NCBI GenBank assembly: GCA_009909005.1
Contig: JAAAOG010000064.1
Location: 1-64,000, forward strand
Direction of reading: 5' to 3'
Origin: Alphaproteobacteria bacterium
GTDB taxonomy: Bacteria; Pseudomonadota; Alphaproteobacteria; DSM-16000; Inquilinaceae
DNA: 64,000 bases
Position numbers and translations under genes: made by a program. Below the pieces are notes generated by a model. It ran no database searches. It saw only the letters and a program-made list of their open reading frames with translations, and was not told where the DNA came from. This document shows positions 56,799 through 64,000 of this stretch, one piece after another (position 1 is the stretch's first letter; every line of letters starts with the position of its first letter).

Positions 56799-58615
56799 AA
56801 AAAGGCAGACAGCTTGAAGTGGTGGCGGATCAGCTCCTTGAACTTCTTCACCACGAACAGCGAATCCTTCAGCAGGTCGCGCTCCAGGCTGGAGAGCTCG
56901 TCAAGATAGACCATGTTGTGGCTGCCGGTCTGCTCCTGGGTCAGCCGCGCCAGCTGGCGGCGCAGCCGCAGCTCCATGAAGAACGAGAACGACTCGATCA
57001 GCTCGTTCGAAAAGCCGCGGTCCAGGATGCCGCGCTCCTGCAGGCGGCGGATGCGCTCAATGGTGCTGGTGTCCGGCACCCGATGCTTCAATGCCATGCT
57101 GCGCACGCCATGGACGATCGGGAACAGCCCGCCCTTCTTGACGTCGATCCCGTCCTTGCGCCCCGAGCGATCGGTGATGAGGTTGAAGAACAGCCCCAGC
57201 GGTGTCGGGAAATGATCGATGGCCCGGGCGAAGCCGGCGAGATAGGCATCGTTGTCGTGCAGCAGGTCGAACATGTACTCCTTCATGTCCGTCAATATGG
57301 CGGCGTCGCCGCCGACCGGGACTGCATCCTGGAAGATCGCCAGGTTGATCGGCGCGTAGTCGTCCTCCGGCATCAGGATCCAGCGCCGCAACTCGCTGCG
57401 GTACTGGGTTTCGGTCATGCACCATTGCTGGGTGCTGATCATGATGCCGCCCGGGCAGCGCGGAAACCCGAAGTCGATCAGGGTCTCGGTGAACTCGTGC
57501 CGGAAGGCGTCGAGTTCGGTGAGATAGGCATCGTCGCGGAGCATGATGCCGTTGTCCTGGTCGGTCTTCATGATCTGCTCGCCGCGGCCTTCGCTGCCCA
57601 TGACCATCAGGCAGGTATTGGCCTTGATGTTGTCGGAGGCGAGCAGCATGAACAGCTTGCTCAGGATCTGCCGGGTCAGCTCCGAGACCAGCTGCGAGAT
57701 GAACCGCACCTTGACGCCGTTATTGTGCATGATCCGCACGGTGCGGATGATGTCGCGGCTCGCTTCCTTCAGCTCGGCCTTGGTCTTGGCGGCGTCCACC
57801 TGCACGGCCACGATATGGCTGTGGCTGGACAGGAAGCTGAGCAGGTCGATCTCGTCGAGGATGCCGATGAAGCTGTCCTCGTCCTTGACCACGATCCGGC
57901 GCTTGCCGTGCTTGGTCATTTCGATCAGGGCGGTATAGAGGAAATCGTCCGGATGGACGGTGACGAGGTCGTAATGGGCCACGCTGCCGACCGGTACTGT
58001 CGGCGGTTGCCGGCTGAGGATCACCGCCTTCGACAGGTTCATGCCGGTGACGATGCCGACATTGTCGCCCTGATTGACCAGGAGCGCGTTCACATGGTGG
58101 TCGCGCATCATCTCGCCGGCGTCGTAGAGCGTGGCCGTCGCATCGATGAATCTCGCCGGGTGGAGATAGGCCTGCTTGACGCGGGCCATCATCATCGCGT
58201 TCAGCTCGCGATTGCCCTTGAGCGTCGACAGGGCTTCCAGCTTGTTGGAAATGTCCTGATAAAAGAACGCCCCGAAACCGGGATTGGCACGGATGAGGTC
58301 GAGGACGACCCGGCGCGGGATCATGTAGCTGATCATGTCCTCGCGCACGATGAAGCGATGGGCGCTTTCGCCGTCCAGCAGAGCGCGGCAATCGAAGCTC
58401 TCGGACGGGCCGCGAATGGCGACCAGTTCGTCGCCCTCGAACTCCTCGACGAAGCCCTTGATGACGACATAGAGATAGTCGGGCGTCTCGCCCACGCGGA
58501 TCAGCGTCTCGCCGGTCGGCGTATAGCCGATATCGAGAGACTCGCGTAACCGCTCCTGTTCGGCCTTGCTCAGCCGGTTGTAGGGCGGGTCGGAAAAGTC
58601 GAACGAGTTGGGCAT
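56795..58615 (-). CDS. DUF294 nucleotidyltransferase-like protein with cNMP and CBS domains
   Basis: This 606-aa cytoplasmic protein has a cNMP-binding-type domain (about residues 20-130), two CBS motifs (ATLYDAGEMMRDHHVNALLV and SVAHYDLVTVHPDDFLY), a GlnD-like nucleotidyltransferase motif GSEGRGEQIMKTDQDNG, and a C-terminal DUF294_C helical part. It may sense adenine nucleotides and modify a partner. The chosen ATG at 58615 fits the family start; 46 more codons are open upstream but are Arg-rich and unlike it. It is 144 bp after actP. Confidence 0.87.
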   Translation of the reverse strand: MPNSFDFSDPPYNRLSKAEQERLRESLDIGYTPTGETLIRVGETPDYLYVVIKGFVEEFEGDELVAIRGPSESFDCRALLDGESAHRFIVREDMISYMIPRRVVLDLIRANPGFGAFFYQDISNKLEALSTLKGNRELNAMMMARVKQAYLHPARFIDATATLYDAGEMMRDHHVNALLVNQGDNVGIVTGMNLSKAVILSRQPPTVPVGSVAHYDLVTVHPDDFLYTALIEMTKHGKRRIVVKDEDSFIGILDEIDLLSFLSSHSHIVAVQVDAAKTKAELKEASRDIIRTVRIMHNNGVKVRFISQLVSELTRQILSKLFMLLASDNIKANTCLMVMGSEGRGEQIMKTDQDNGIMLRDDAYLTELDAFRHEFTETLIDFGFPRCPGGIMISTQQWCMTETQYRSELRRWILMPEDDYAPINLAIFQDAVPVGGDAAILTDMKEYMFDLLHDNDAYLAGFARAIDHFPTPLGLFFNLITDRSGRKDGIDVKKGGLFPIVHGVRSMALKHRVPDTSTIERIRRLQERGILDRGFSNELIESFSFFMELRLRRQLARLTQEQTGSHNMVYLDELSSLERDLLKDSLFVVKKFKELIRHHFKLSAFL

Positions 58616-58759
58616 TGCACTCTGTCCAGCGCGGCGTCGCCGACGGCGACAGGCGGGCCGATCGCCCATCCTGCCGCCGCCATGACGCAGGCGGAATGAT
58701 TCAGGACAAGCCGCCCGCACCCGCCGGCGCGGGGCGCCGGAGGGTGCGGACATGCCCGG

Positions 58760-60526
58760 TCAATGCACCGAGGCGCGTTCCGCCCCGATGCCGGTCTGCG
58801 ACCGGACATACTGTTCTTCGAAGGCCACATGCTCAGCGAGGGCGACCTCGCTCTTGTCCATCTTCGAGAAGATGTAGATGCCGATGAAGGCGACGGCCAT
58901 GGAGAACAGCGCCGGCGAGGCGAAGGGGAACAGTGCGGACTCCGGGTCGAAGCCGAGCACGTCGACCCAGATTGCCCGGCTGAACACCATCAGCACCGCC
59001 GCCACGGCGAGCCCGAGATAGCCGCCGACGACCGCACCGCGTGTCGTCATCTTCGACCAGGACATCGACATCAGCAGCACAGGGAAGTTGCAGCTGGCGG
59101 CGATGGTAAAGGCCAGCATCACCATGAAGGCGACGTTGATGTTCTCGAACGCAATGCCGAGGAAGATGGCGATGATGCCAAGGCAGATGGTGGCGATCCG
59201 CGAGACCCGGATTTCCTCCATTTCGGTTGCCTGGCCCTTGCGGATGACCGTGGCATAGAGGTCGTGGCTGACCGCCGAGGCGCCGGCCAGGGTCAGGCCG
59301 GACACGACCGCCAGGATGGTGGCGAAGGCGACGGCCGAGATGAAGCCGAGGAACCAGCTGCCGCCCAGGGCATTGGCCAGATGGATGGCCGCCATGTTGT
59401 TGCCGCCGATCAGGCCGTTGGGATCGGTTTCCGCGGCGACCAGGAACTGGCCGATATCGAGGCCCCGCTCGCCCAGCCAGTAGGGCGACAGGAAGACGAT
59501 GGCGCCGAAGCCGATGATGAAGGTGAGGATGTAGAAATAGCCGATGAAACCGGTGGCATAGAACACCGACTTCCGCGCCTGCTGGGCGTCCTTCACGGTG
59601 AAGAAGCGCATCAGGATGTGCGGCAGGCCGGCCGTGCCGAACATCAGGGCAAGGCCGACCGACACGGCGTCGATCGGCGACTGGATCAGCCCGCCCGGCG
59701 CCATGATATCGTTGCCTCTCACCGGGTCTCCGGCATTCGGGCCGGTCTCGATGATCCGTGTGGAGACGTCGACCGCGCGACGGAACAGCTCGGCGATGTC
59801 GAAGCCGACCAGGACGAGAATCATGACCGCCATGAAGGTGGCGCCGGCCAGCAGCAGCACTGCCTTGATGATCTGCACCCAGGTCGTGGCCAGCATGCCG
59901 CCGAGAGCGACGTACAGGATCATCAGCGTGCCGATGATCAGCACTGCCACCGAATAGGGCAGGCCGAAGAGCAGCTGGATCAGCTTGCCCGAGCCGACCA
60001 TCTGGGCGATCAGATAAAAGATGACCGTCAGCAGGCCGCCGGTGGCCGCCAGGCTGCGGACCGGCTTCTGCTGGAAGCGGTAGCAGGCAACGTCCGCAAA
60101 GGTGTATTTGCCGAGATTGCGCAGCCGCTCGGCGATCAGGAACAGGATCACCGGCCAGCCGACCAGAAAGCCCATCGAGAAGATCAGGCCGTCATAGCCG
60201 TAGAGGAAGACCAGCCCGGAAATGCCGAGGAACGAGGCCGCCGACATGTAGTCGCCGGCGATCGCCAGGCCGTTCTGGAAACCGGTGATGCCGCCGCCGG
60301 CGGCATAGAAGTCGGCCGCCGATTTCGTCCGCCGCGCCGCCCAGTAGGTGATACCGAGCGTGCCGCCGACAAAGATCAGGAACATGATGACGGCGTTGAC
60401 GTTGAACTCCTGCTGCTGAACGTCGCCGCCGAGATCGGCGCCGGCAGCCAGCAGCTCCTGTGCCGCGAATATGGCGATCGTCGCCACCAACGCGGCACCT
60501 GCAAAGAGAAGCGTTCGCGGCATCAT
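58760..60526 (-). CDS. actP: Cation/acetate symporter ActP
   Basis: ActP imports acetate and related short acids with sodium or protons. The 588-aa SSSF protein has about 13-14 TMs. Signatures are [25 protein letters not shown], split here as [12 protein letters not shown] and [11 protein letters not shown], then [19 protein letters not shown] and [15 protein letters not shown]. The ATG overlaps the DUF485 stop by ATGA, so they are coupled. The plus-strand symporter-kinase is the likely sensor. Confidence 0.92.
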   Translation of the reverse strand: MMPRTLLFAGAALVATIAIFAAQELLAAGADLGGDVQQQEFNVNAVIMFLIFVGGTLGITYWAARRTKSAADFYAAGGGITGFQNGLAIAGDYMSAASFLGISGLVFLYGYDGLIFSMGFLVGWPVILFLIAERLRNLGKYTFADVACYRFQQKPVRSLAATGGLLTVIFYLIAQMVGSGKLIQLLFGLPYSVAVLIIGTLMILYVALGGMLATTWVQIIKAVLLLAGATFMAVMILVLVGFDIAELFRRAVDVSTRIIETGPNAGDPVRGNDIMAPGGLIQSPIDAVSVGLALMFGTAGLPHILMRFFTVKDAQQARKSVFYATGFIGYFYILTFIIGFGAIVFLSPYWLGERGLDIGQFLVAAETDPNGLIGGNNMAAIHLANALGGSWFLGFISAVAFATILAVVSGLTLAGASAVSHDLYATVIRKGQATEMEEIRVSRIATICLGIIAIFLGIAFENINVAFMVMLAFTIAASCNFPVLLMSMSWSKMTTRGAVVGGYLGLAVAAVLMVFSRAIWVDVLGFDPESALFPFASPALFSMAVAFIGIYIFSKMDKSEVALAEHVAFEEQYVRSQTGIGAERASVH

Positions 60527-60831
60527 TTCGTTTCCTCGATGATCTGCTTGGTCAGGCGGTCGAACAGCGTATTCGCCTTGGCAACGTAGATGCCGGTCAG
60601 GGCAAAGGCGGAGAAAATCACCAGCAGACCGACCGGGATGCCGTAGGTGATCACCGAATCGCCGATCGGCGTGCCGAGAAGGTCGGGGGCGAAGGCGACG
60701 GCAAGGATGAAGGCAAAATAGATGGCCATCATCACCACCGAGAGAACATTGGCAAAGCCGGCCCGGGCCTTGATCAGCTGTTCGAATTTCGGGTTCTCTC
60801 GAATTTTCCTAACGCTTTCGGGAGGTCTCAT
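60523..60831 (-). CDS. DUF485 membrane protein, ActP partner
   Basis: This 102-aa protein has two TM helices ([19 protein letters not shown] and [20 protein letters not shown]) with a basic N-terminus, matching DUF485 (YjcH-like). Such proteins are encoded directly before actP and are thought to help it. It is the first gene of the minus-strand cluster DUF485-actP-DUF294-dnaQ. Confidence 0.9.
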   Translation of the reverse strand: MRPPESVRKIRENPKFEQLIKARAGFANVLSVVMMAIYFAFILAVAFAPDLLGTPIGDSVITYGIPVGLLVIFSAFALTGIYVAKANTLFDRLTKQIIEETK

Positions 60832-61334
60832 CGAGGCGTGTCCTCTTGCGCACGGCCCGGCTATGGCGGGCGGTCCTGGGAGTGTGTGTCGCGAGGGGGT
60901 CGGCGCCTGTGCCTCGGGACCGCCCGGAAACGGCCTGTCCGCAGCAGGCGAACCGCGTCACGCCATCCGCAATGATAGACGGATGGACAGTTTCGCGGCT
61001 GCACCAGGGTATTTGATGGGTATCTCAACTAGAAGCGCCGGGCCTCGACAAGAAACCCTAACGCGGCTCAGGTTTTTGGCCTGGCGCAACCCCTCGCCGA
61101 TGGCGTCACACTTGGGCAGAAGTCACCCTTGATTGGCTTGACGCATATCAACACGAGGGGATTTTTAAGACTTGCATTCAAACGACAGAGATCGATCTCT
61201 GCCGCGAATCGCCTTCATTTGTCACATTACTGCGTCAAAAAACAACAAACAGAAATTTTTGTTCAATTGGTTTCAGCTGTCCGGTATCCGGCCACGCGCG
61301 CGGCGCGACCGGACCGGAGCCGGGCCGGCGGCGG
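60832..61334. promoter_or_regulatory. 503-bp intergenic region upstream of DUF485-actP
   Basis: The region must hold the promoter for the minus-strand acetate cluster, but no clear sigma70 or sigma54 site was found on that strand. The part from about 61130 to 61290 is notably AT-rich. It contains the perfect 16-bp palindrome CAGAGATCGATCTCTG at 61186-61201, a possible regulator site. No gene is visible. Confidence 0.5.
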
Positions 61335-61928
61335 TCAGGCGACCGCGCGGCTGCGGGCGAAGGGTTCCAGGGCCTGATGCCAATAGGCCATCGCCATCAG
61401 CGCCAGGGCGGCCTCGTCGTCGAGGATTTCCTGCCAGAAGGATTGCGGCGTCGGCGGCGCCAGGGTCATGCCGGCGGTCATATCCGACTCGTCGGCCGCC
61501 AGGGCAGCGGCGAAGCGGCTGGCGATGCGGCGGATCCGGTAATTGTCGCGCAGGCAGATCATGCCGACGTCATGCAGGCCGCGATTGCGGGCGACGGTCA
61601 GGGCCCGGCGGACGAGATCGGCGCCCAGCCCCTGGCCCTGGAACGGGCCTTCGACCGAGAGGGCGAGCTCCGCCCCGTCGAGCCAATGCTGCGGCTCGGC
61701 GTGCAGCTCGGCGGCGGCGCGCAGCACGCCGTCGATAAACGCGCCGAACAGCCAGACCGCCGGCGCCGCCCGCAGCCGCCGGCAGTGCCGGACGATCCCC
61801 TCGTCGGTGATGCCGGCATGGAAGCGGGCGGCGCGGTCGTGATGGTCCAGGCGCAGCAGATGGGCCTCGTAGAGGTCGATTTCCGCATGCGCCAGCTTGC
61901 GCGTGACGACGAACATCGGTCCGGTCAC
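61335..61928 (-). CDS. GNAT family N-acetyltransferase
   Basis: This 197-aa protein is a predicted acetyltransferase. The acetyl-CoA loop is EGPFQGQGLGADLVRRAL (Q-x-x-G-x-G/A type), followed by the helix ARNRGLHDVGMICL and the final-domain DNYRIRRIASRF. The substrate is unknown. The C-terminal ~40 residues go beyond the normal GNAT fold. It starts after a short gap downstream of the small protein gene on the same strand. Confidence 0.78.
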   Translation of the reverse strand: MTGPMFVVTRKLAHAEIDLYEAHLLRLDHHDRAARFHAGITDEGIVRHCRRLRAAPAVWLFGAFIDGVLRAAAELHAEPQHWLDGAELALSVEGPFQGQGLGADLVRRALTVARNRGLHDVGMICLRDNYRIRRIASRFAAALAADESDMTAGMTLAPPTPQSFWQEILDDEAALALMAMAYWHQALEPFARSRAVA

Positions 61929-62027
61929 TCCTTCCTGTCTTCGGCGCGCAGCTTCCGGTCGGGCGGGCGCGCGCTCGGTTTGTCTGGTATGAGGGGGCTT
62001 CGGGCCCTTATGGCCGGCGGGTACCGG

Positions 62028-62279
62028 TCAATGCGGAATGCCCCGGATGAAGTTGTGGTGGTGCAGGAACCGCCCGAACTCGAGCGAGCGCCCATACAGC
62101 CAGTGCGTTATGCGGAACCCCAGGTCCTGATGCATCGCCGCCTGGCGCGCGTCGCGCAATCGCCGCGCCCGAGCGAGCACACGCCCAGTGATCAACGGAT
62201 CCAGCTCGAGATGAAAGGGACCGTAATCGGATGGGCCGTCCGTTCTGTCGGCGGCGGGTCGGGTCGTGTCGTCCAACAT
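62028..62279 (-). CDS. Small 83-aa hypothetical protein
   Basis: This short gene starts at the ATG at 62279, with a perfect AGGAGG seven bases upstream. The product has an acidic disordered start, the segment YGPFHLELDPLITGRVL, a basic helix ARARRLRDARQAAMHQ, and an aromatic/His-rich end with HWLYGRSLEFGRFLHHHNF. No family is recognised, and no TM or signal is seen. The ribosome site and alphaproteobacterial codon use support it as real. Upstream extension of the frame to 62720 is unlikely. Confidence 0.6.
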   Translation of the reverse strand: MLDDTTRPAADRTDGPSDYGPFHLELDPLITGRVLARARRLRDARQAAMHQDLGFRITHWLYGRSLEFGRFLHHHNFIRGIPH

Positions 62280-62554
62280 CGGATAACCTCCTGTCTCGCG
62301 GAGGGCATCCTCCCCTTCTGGCCGTTTTCCCGGCCGGGCTGCTTGTCTTGCTGCAGCGCAGTATGTGACTGATTTAGTTAACGAGGTATAGCAATTGTAG
62401 AGCTTGTGGCTGCAGACCAGCCATGCACAAAATGCTGTCCCCGCCCCTGGGCAGCCTTCTGTCGAGAAATTCGCTGAAACAGCAATTGTTGCCTTTGCAC
62501 CTTTACGACCGGCGCAAGGAAACGCCGGAAGCCGGAAGGCAAGGCTTGATCCGG

Positions 62555-63625
62555 TTATTTGATCTCTGCGTCGGCAGCGCTGACGAGTCCCACGTCCCGG
62601 TAATAGCGCAAAGCTCCAGGGTGCAGCGGAATGGCGACACCGCGCAGGGCATTTTCGATGCCGATCTCCCGGCCGCGCGGATGGCCATTGCGCAGCGCCG
62701 CCTGTGTCGCGGGATGCCACAACGCCGCGGTCAGCCCGTAAATCGTTTCCTCATCGACATTGGCCGAGGTCACCCACATCGCTCCGACGGCCAGGGTCGG
62801 CACCGGGTCGACGTCGGGATAGCCGTCGGCCGGCAGGGTCGCCATGGTAAAGAACGGAATCCGGGCCACCAGCGCCTCGGCGACCGGATCGTCGAAGGCG
62901 ACCAGCCGAATCGGCATGCGCCGGGCAAGGTCCTCCACCGCCACCAGCGGGACGCCGCCGACGAAGACGAAGGCATCGAGCGTGCCTTCCAGCATGGCGT
63001 CACTCGCCGGCGCGGGCGCCAGATAGAACGGATCGAGATCCGCCTCGCTCAGCCCATACGCCTCCAGCACCAGGCGGGCATCGATCAGCGTGCCCGAGCC
63101 CTCGTCGCCCAGGGCGACGCGCCGGCCGCGAAGATCGGCCACGGTCTCGACCGGACTATCGGCCGGCACGACGACATGGATCAACTCGTTGTAGAGGTGG
63201 GCGATCGCCCGCAGATCGGCGATCGGCCCATCCTCGGCGTACAGCCCCGTACCGGTGTACGCCCAGGTGACGATATCGGCCTGACTGAAGCCGGAATCGA
63301 TGGTGCCGTCCCGGATATTGGCGATGTTCTCGACCGAACCGGAACTCGCCTGGGCGACCGCAATCAGGCCCGGCACGCCGCAACTGCCGCCCAGCTCGCA
63401 GGGCGGCGCTCCGGGCGGGCCGGACACGGCATTGGCCAGGATCGCGCCGATGGGGAAATAGGTGCCGGCGGTGGTGCCGGTGCCGATGCGAAAGAAGCGG
63501 AGGTCCTGCGCCGCCGCGCCCGCCGGCGCGAGCGCCAGGGCCAGCGCCGCCAGCAGGACAGAGACGGCGAGCCGTGGCCCGAGCATGCGCTCCGCCATCG
63601 GTCGCCAGCCCGGTCGCGTGCTCAT
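62555..63625 (-). CDS. TAXI family TRAP-type solute-binding protein
   Basis: This 356-aa periplasmic binding protein has a signal peptide (LAVSVLLAALALALAPAGAAA, cut before QDLRFF). The mature start RIGTGTTAGTYFPIG is the TAXI signature, and SGSVENIANIRDGTIDSGFS follows as in the family. A Cys pair in CELGGSCG is typical. TAXI proteins work with fused TRAP permeases for dicarboxylates or glutamate; no permease gene is in the window. The ATG at 63625 has GGGAGG upstream; a shorter start near 63580 is possible. Confidence 0.88.
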   Translation of the reverse strand: MSTRPGWRPMAERMLGPRLAVSVLLAALALALAPAGAAAQDLRFFRIGTGTTAGTYFPIGAILANAVSGPPGAPPCELGGSCGVPGLIAVAQASSGSVENIANIRDGTIDSGFSQADIVTWAYTGTGLYAEDGPIADLRAIAHLYNELIHVVVPADSPVETVADLRGRRVALGDEGSGTLIDARLVLEAYGLSEADLDPFYLAPAPASDAMLEGTLDAFVFVGGVPLVAVEDLARRMPIRLVAFDDPVAEALVARIPFFTMATLPADGYPDVDPVPTLAVGAMWVTSANVDEETIYGLTAALWHPATQAALRNGHPRGREIGIENALRGVAIPLHPGALRYYRDVGLVSAADAEIK

Positions 63626-63699
63626 GACCGCCTCCCCTATGCTGTCGCTATCGAGTAAGTGGGGGCAGAGCGCCGCGATCGCCACCTCTTCGGGCCGGG

Positions 63700-64000
63700 T
63701 CACGGCGGCAGGTCGAGCGACATCTGCTCGTCTTCGGCGCGCGGGTCGAGCACCTCCGCCTGCATCGTGGTCTGCGGCACGGCGACGAAGCTGGCCTGCT
63801 CCTCGTTCGGCACCGGCGGCCGGCGGGTCATCCGCCAGGCGGTGAAGAGTGCCAGCGCCAGCGACACCAGCGCGAACTGATAGAACAGCCCCTGCGGCCC
63901 GGCCAGGCTCATGGCCAGCGAGCCGGTGACCGAACCCAAGGCCGCCCCGGTGCCGAAGCACAGCAGCAGGCCGCCCGAGGCCGGCACCAGTTCCTGCGGG
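63700..64000 (-). CDS. MFS transporter, C-terminal end (cut by window edge)
   Basis: This is the last ~100 residues of a major facilitator permease. Two TM helices are visible (the segment LLLCFGTGAALGSVTGSLAM and then FYQFALVSLALALFTAWRM). A hydrophilic tail follows, with PVPNEEQASFVAVPQTT and an acidic end. The tail resembles YcaD-type MFS proteins. The rest lies beyond 64000. Its stop is about 75 bp before the TAXI protein start on the same strand. Confidence 0.75.
   Translation of the reverse strand, partial: PQELVPASGGLLLCFGTGAALGSVTGSLAMSLAGPQGLFYQFALVSLALALFTAWRMTRRPPVPNEEQASFVAVPQTTMQAEVLDPRAEDEQMSLDLPP

Noticed and set aside
61141-61175. TTGACG followed by TTTTTAAGACT as a plus-strand promoter
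   Set aside because: There is no plus-strand gene or RNA-like structure downstream, and the next gene is on the minus strand.

Overview
The window is high-GC, densely coded chromosome from an alphaproteobacterium, most likely a Rhodospirillales-type organism. The evidence is the rplU-rpmA-obgE-proB-proA-nadD-rsfS-rlmH order, a hopanoid transporter (HpnN), a PAS_5 protein, a TAXI-type binding protein and propionyl-CoA carboxylase. No rRNA, tRNA, CRISPR array, transposase or prophage gene was recognised. Both ends cut an MFS transporter gene.

Layout. 0-4.1 kb: MFS end and pccBA. 4.5-9.8 kb: murJ-trpS and hpnN. 9.8-16.6 kb: a DUF29 protein, a GNAT enzyme, a DinG/XPD-like helicase, an alpha/beta hydrolase with an Asp nucleophile, a PEP-CTERM protein behind a sigma54-like promoter, and a small phosphatase. 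16.6-22.9 kb: the conserved ribosome, proline and NAD block on the minus strand, driven from a strong promoter upstream of rplU. 23-29.9 kb: PAS_5 protein, secA, a polytopic membrane protein, rsmB and an FMN reductase. 29.9-30.7 kb: a second DUF29 gene between palindromic repeat elements. 30.7-37.1 kb: preA, a four-gene NMT1/THI5-type ABC transporter, and an NAD(P)-binding protein. 37.1-45.5 kb: a visibly AT-richer accessory stretch with a glycine-zipper lipoprotein, an exported ClpP-fold protein, a LysM/binding-protein fusion, a 1287-aa membrane STAND NTPase (DUF4062-like, nSTAND, one TM, TPRs) and an Rpn-family nuclease. 45.5-46.7 kb: a candidate sRNA and an AcuI-like reductase. 46.8-60.8 kb: two arms of what looks like an acetate-sensing and uptake system (CheY-like regulator, sensor-exonuclease fusion, two-TM protein and symporter-histidine kinase on plus; DUF485, ActP, DUF294 and DnaQ-like exonuclease on minus), separated by a drug/metabolite exporter, GmhA-like isomerase, phosphopantetheinyl transferase and glycosyltransferase. 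61.3-64 kb: GNAT enzyme, 83-aa small protein, TAXI binding protein and MFS end.

The most unusual content is the 37-45.5 kb stretch. The STAND protein's charge pattern puts its NTPase in the cytoplasm and its TPR array in the periplasm. A possible 50-codon reading frame overlaps its start by ATGA, and its neighbours are mostly envelope proteins. This may be an envelope-sensing immune or stress system; that is inference. Other leads are a 105-nt sRNA candidate with its own promoter and terminator, a DnaQ exonuclease fused to a histidine-kinase-like sensor that lacks the phospho-acceptor His, and the sigma54-type promoter of the PEP-CTERM gene.
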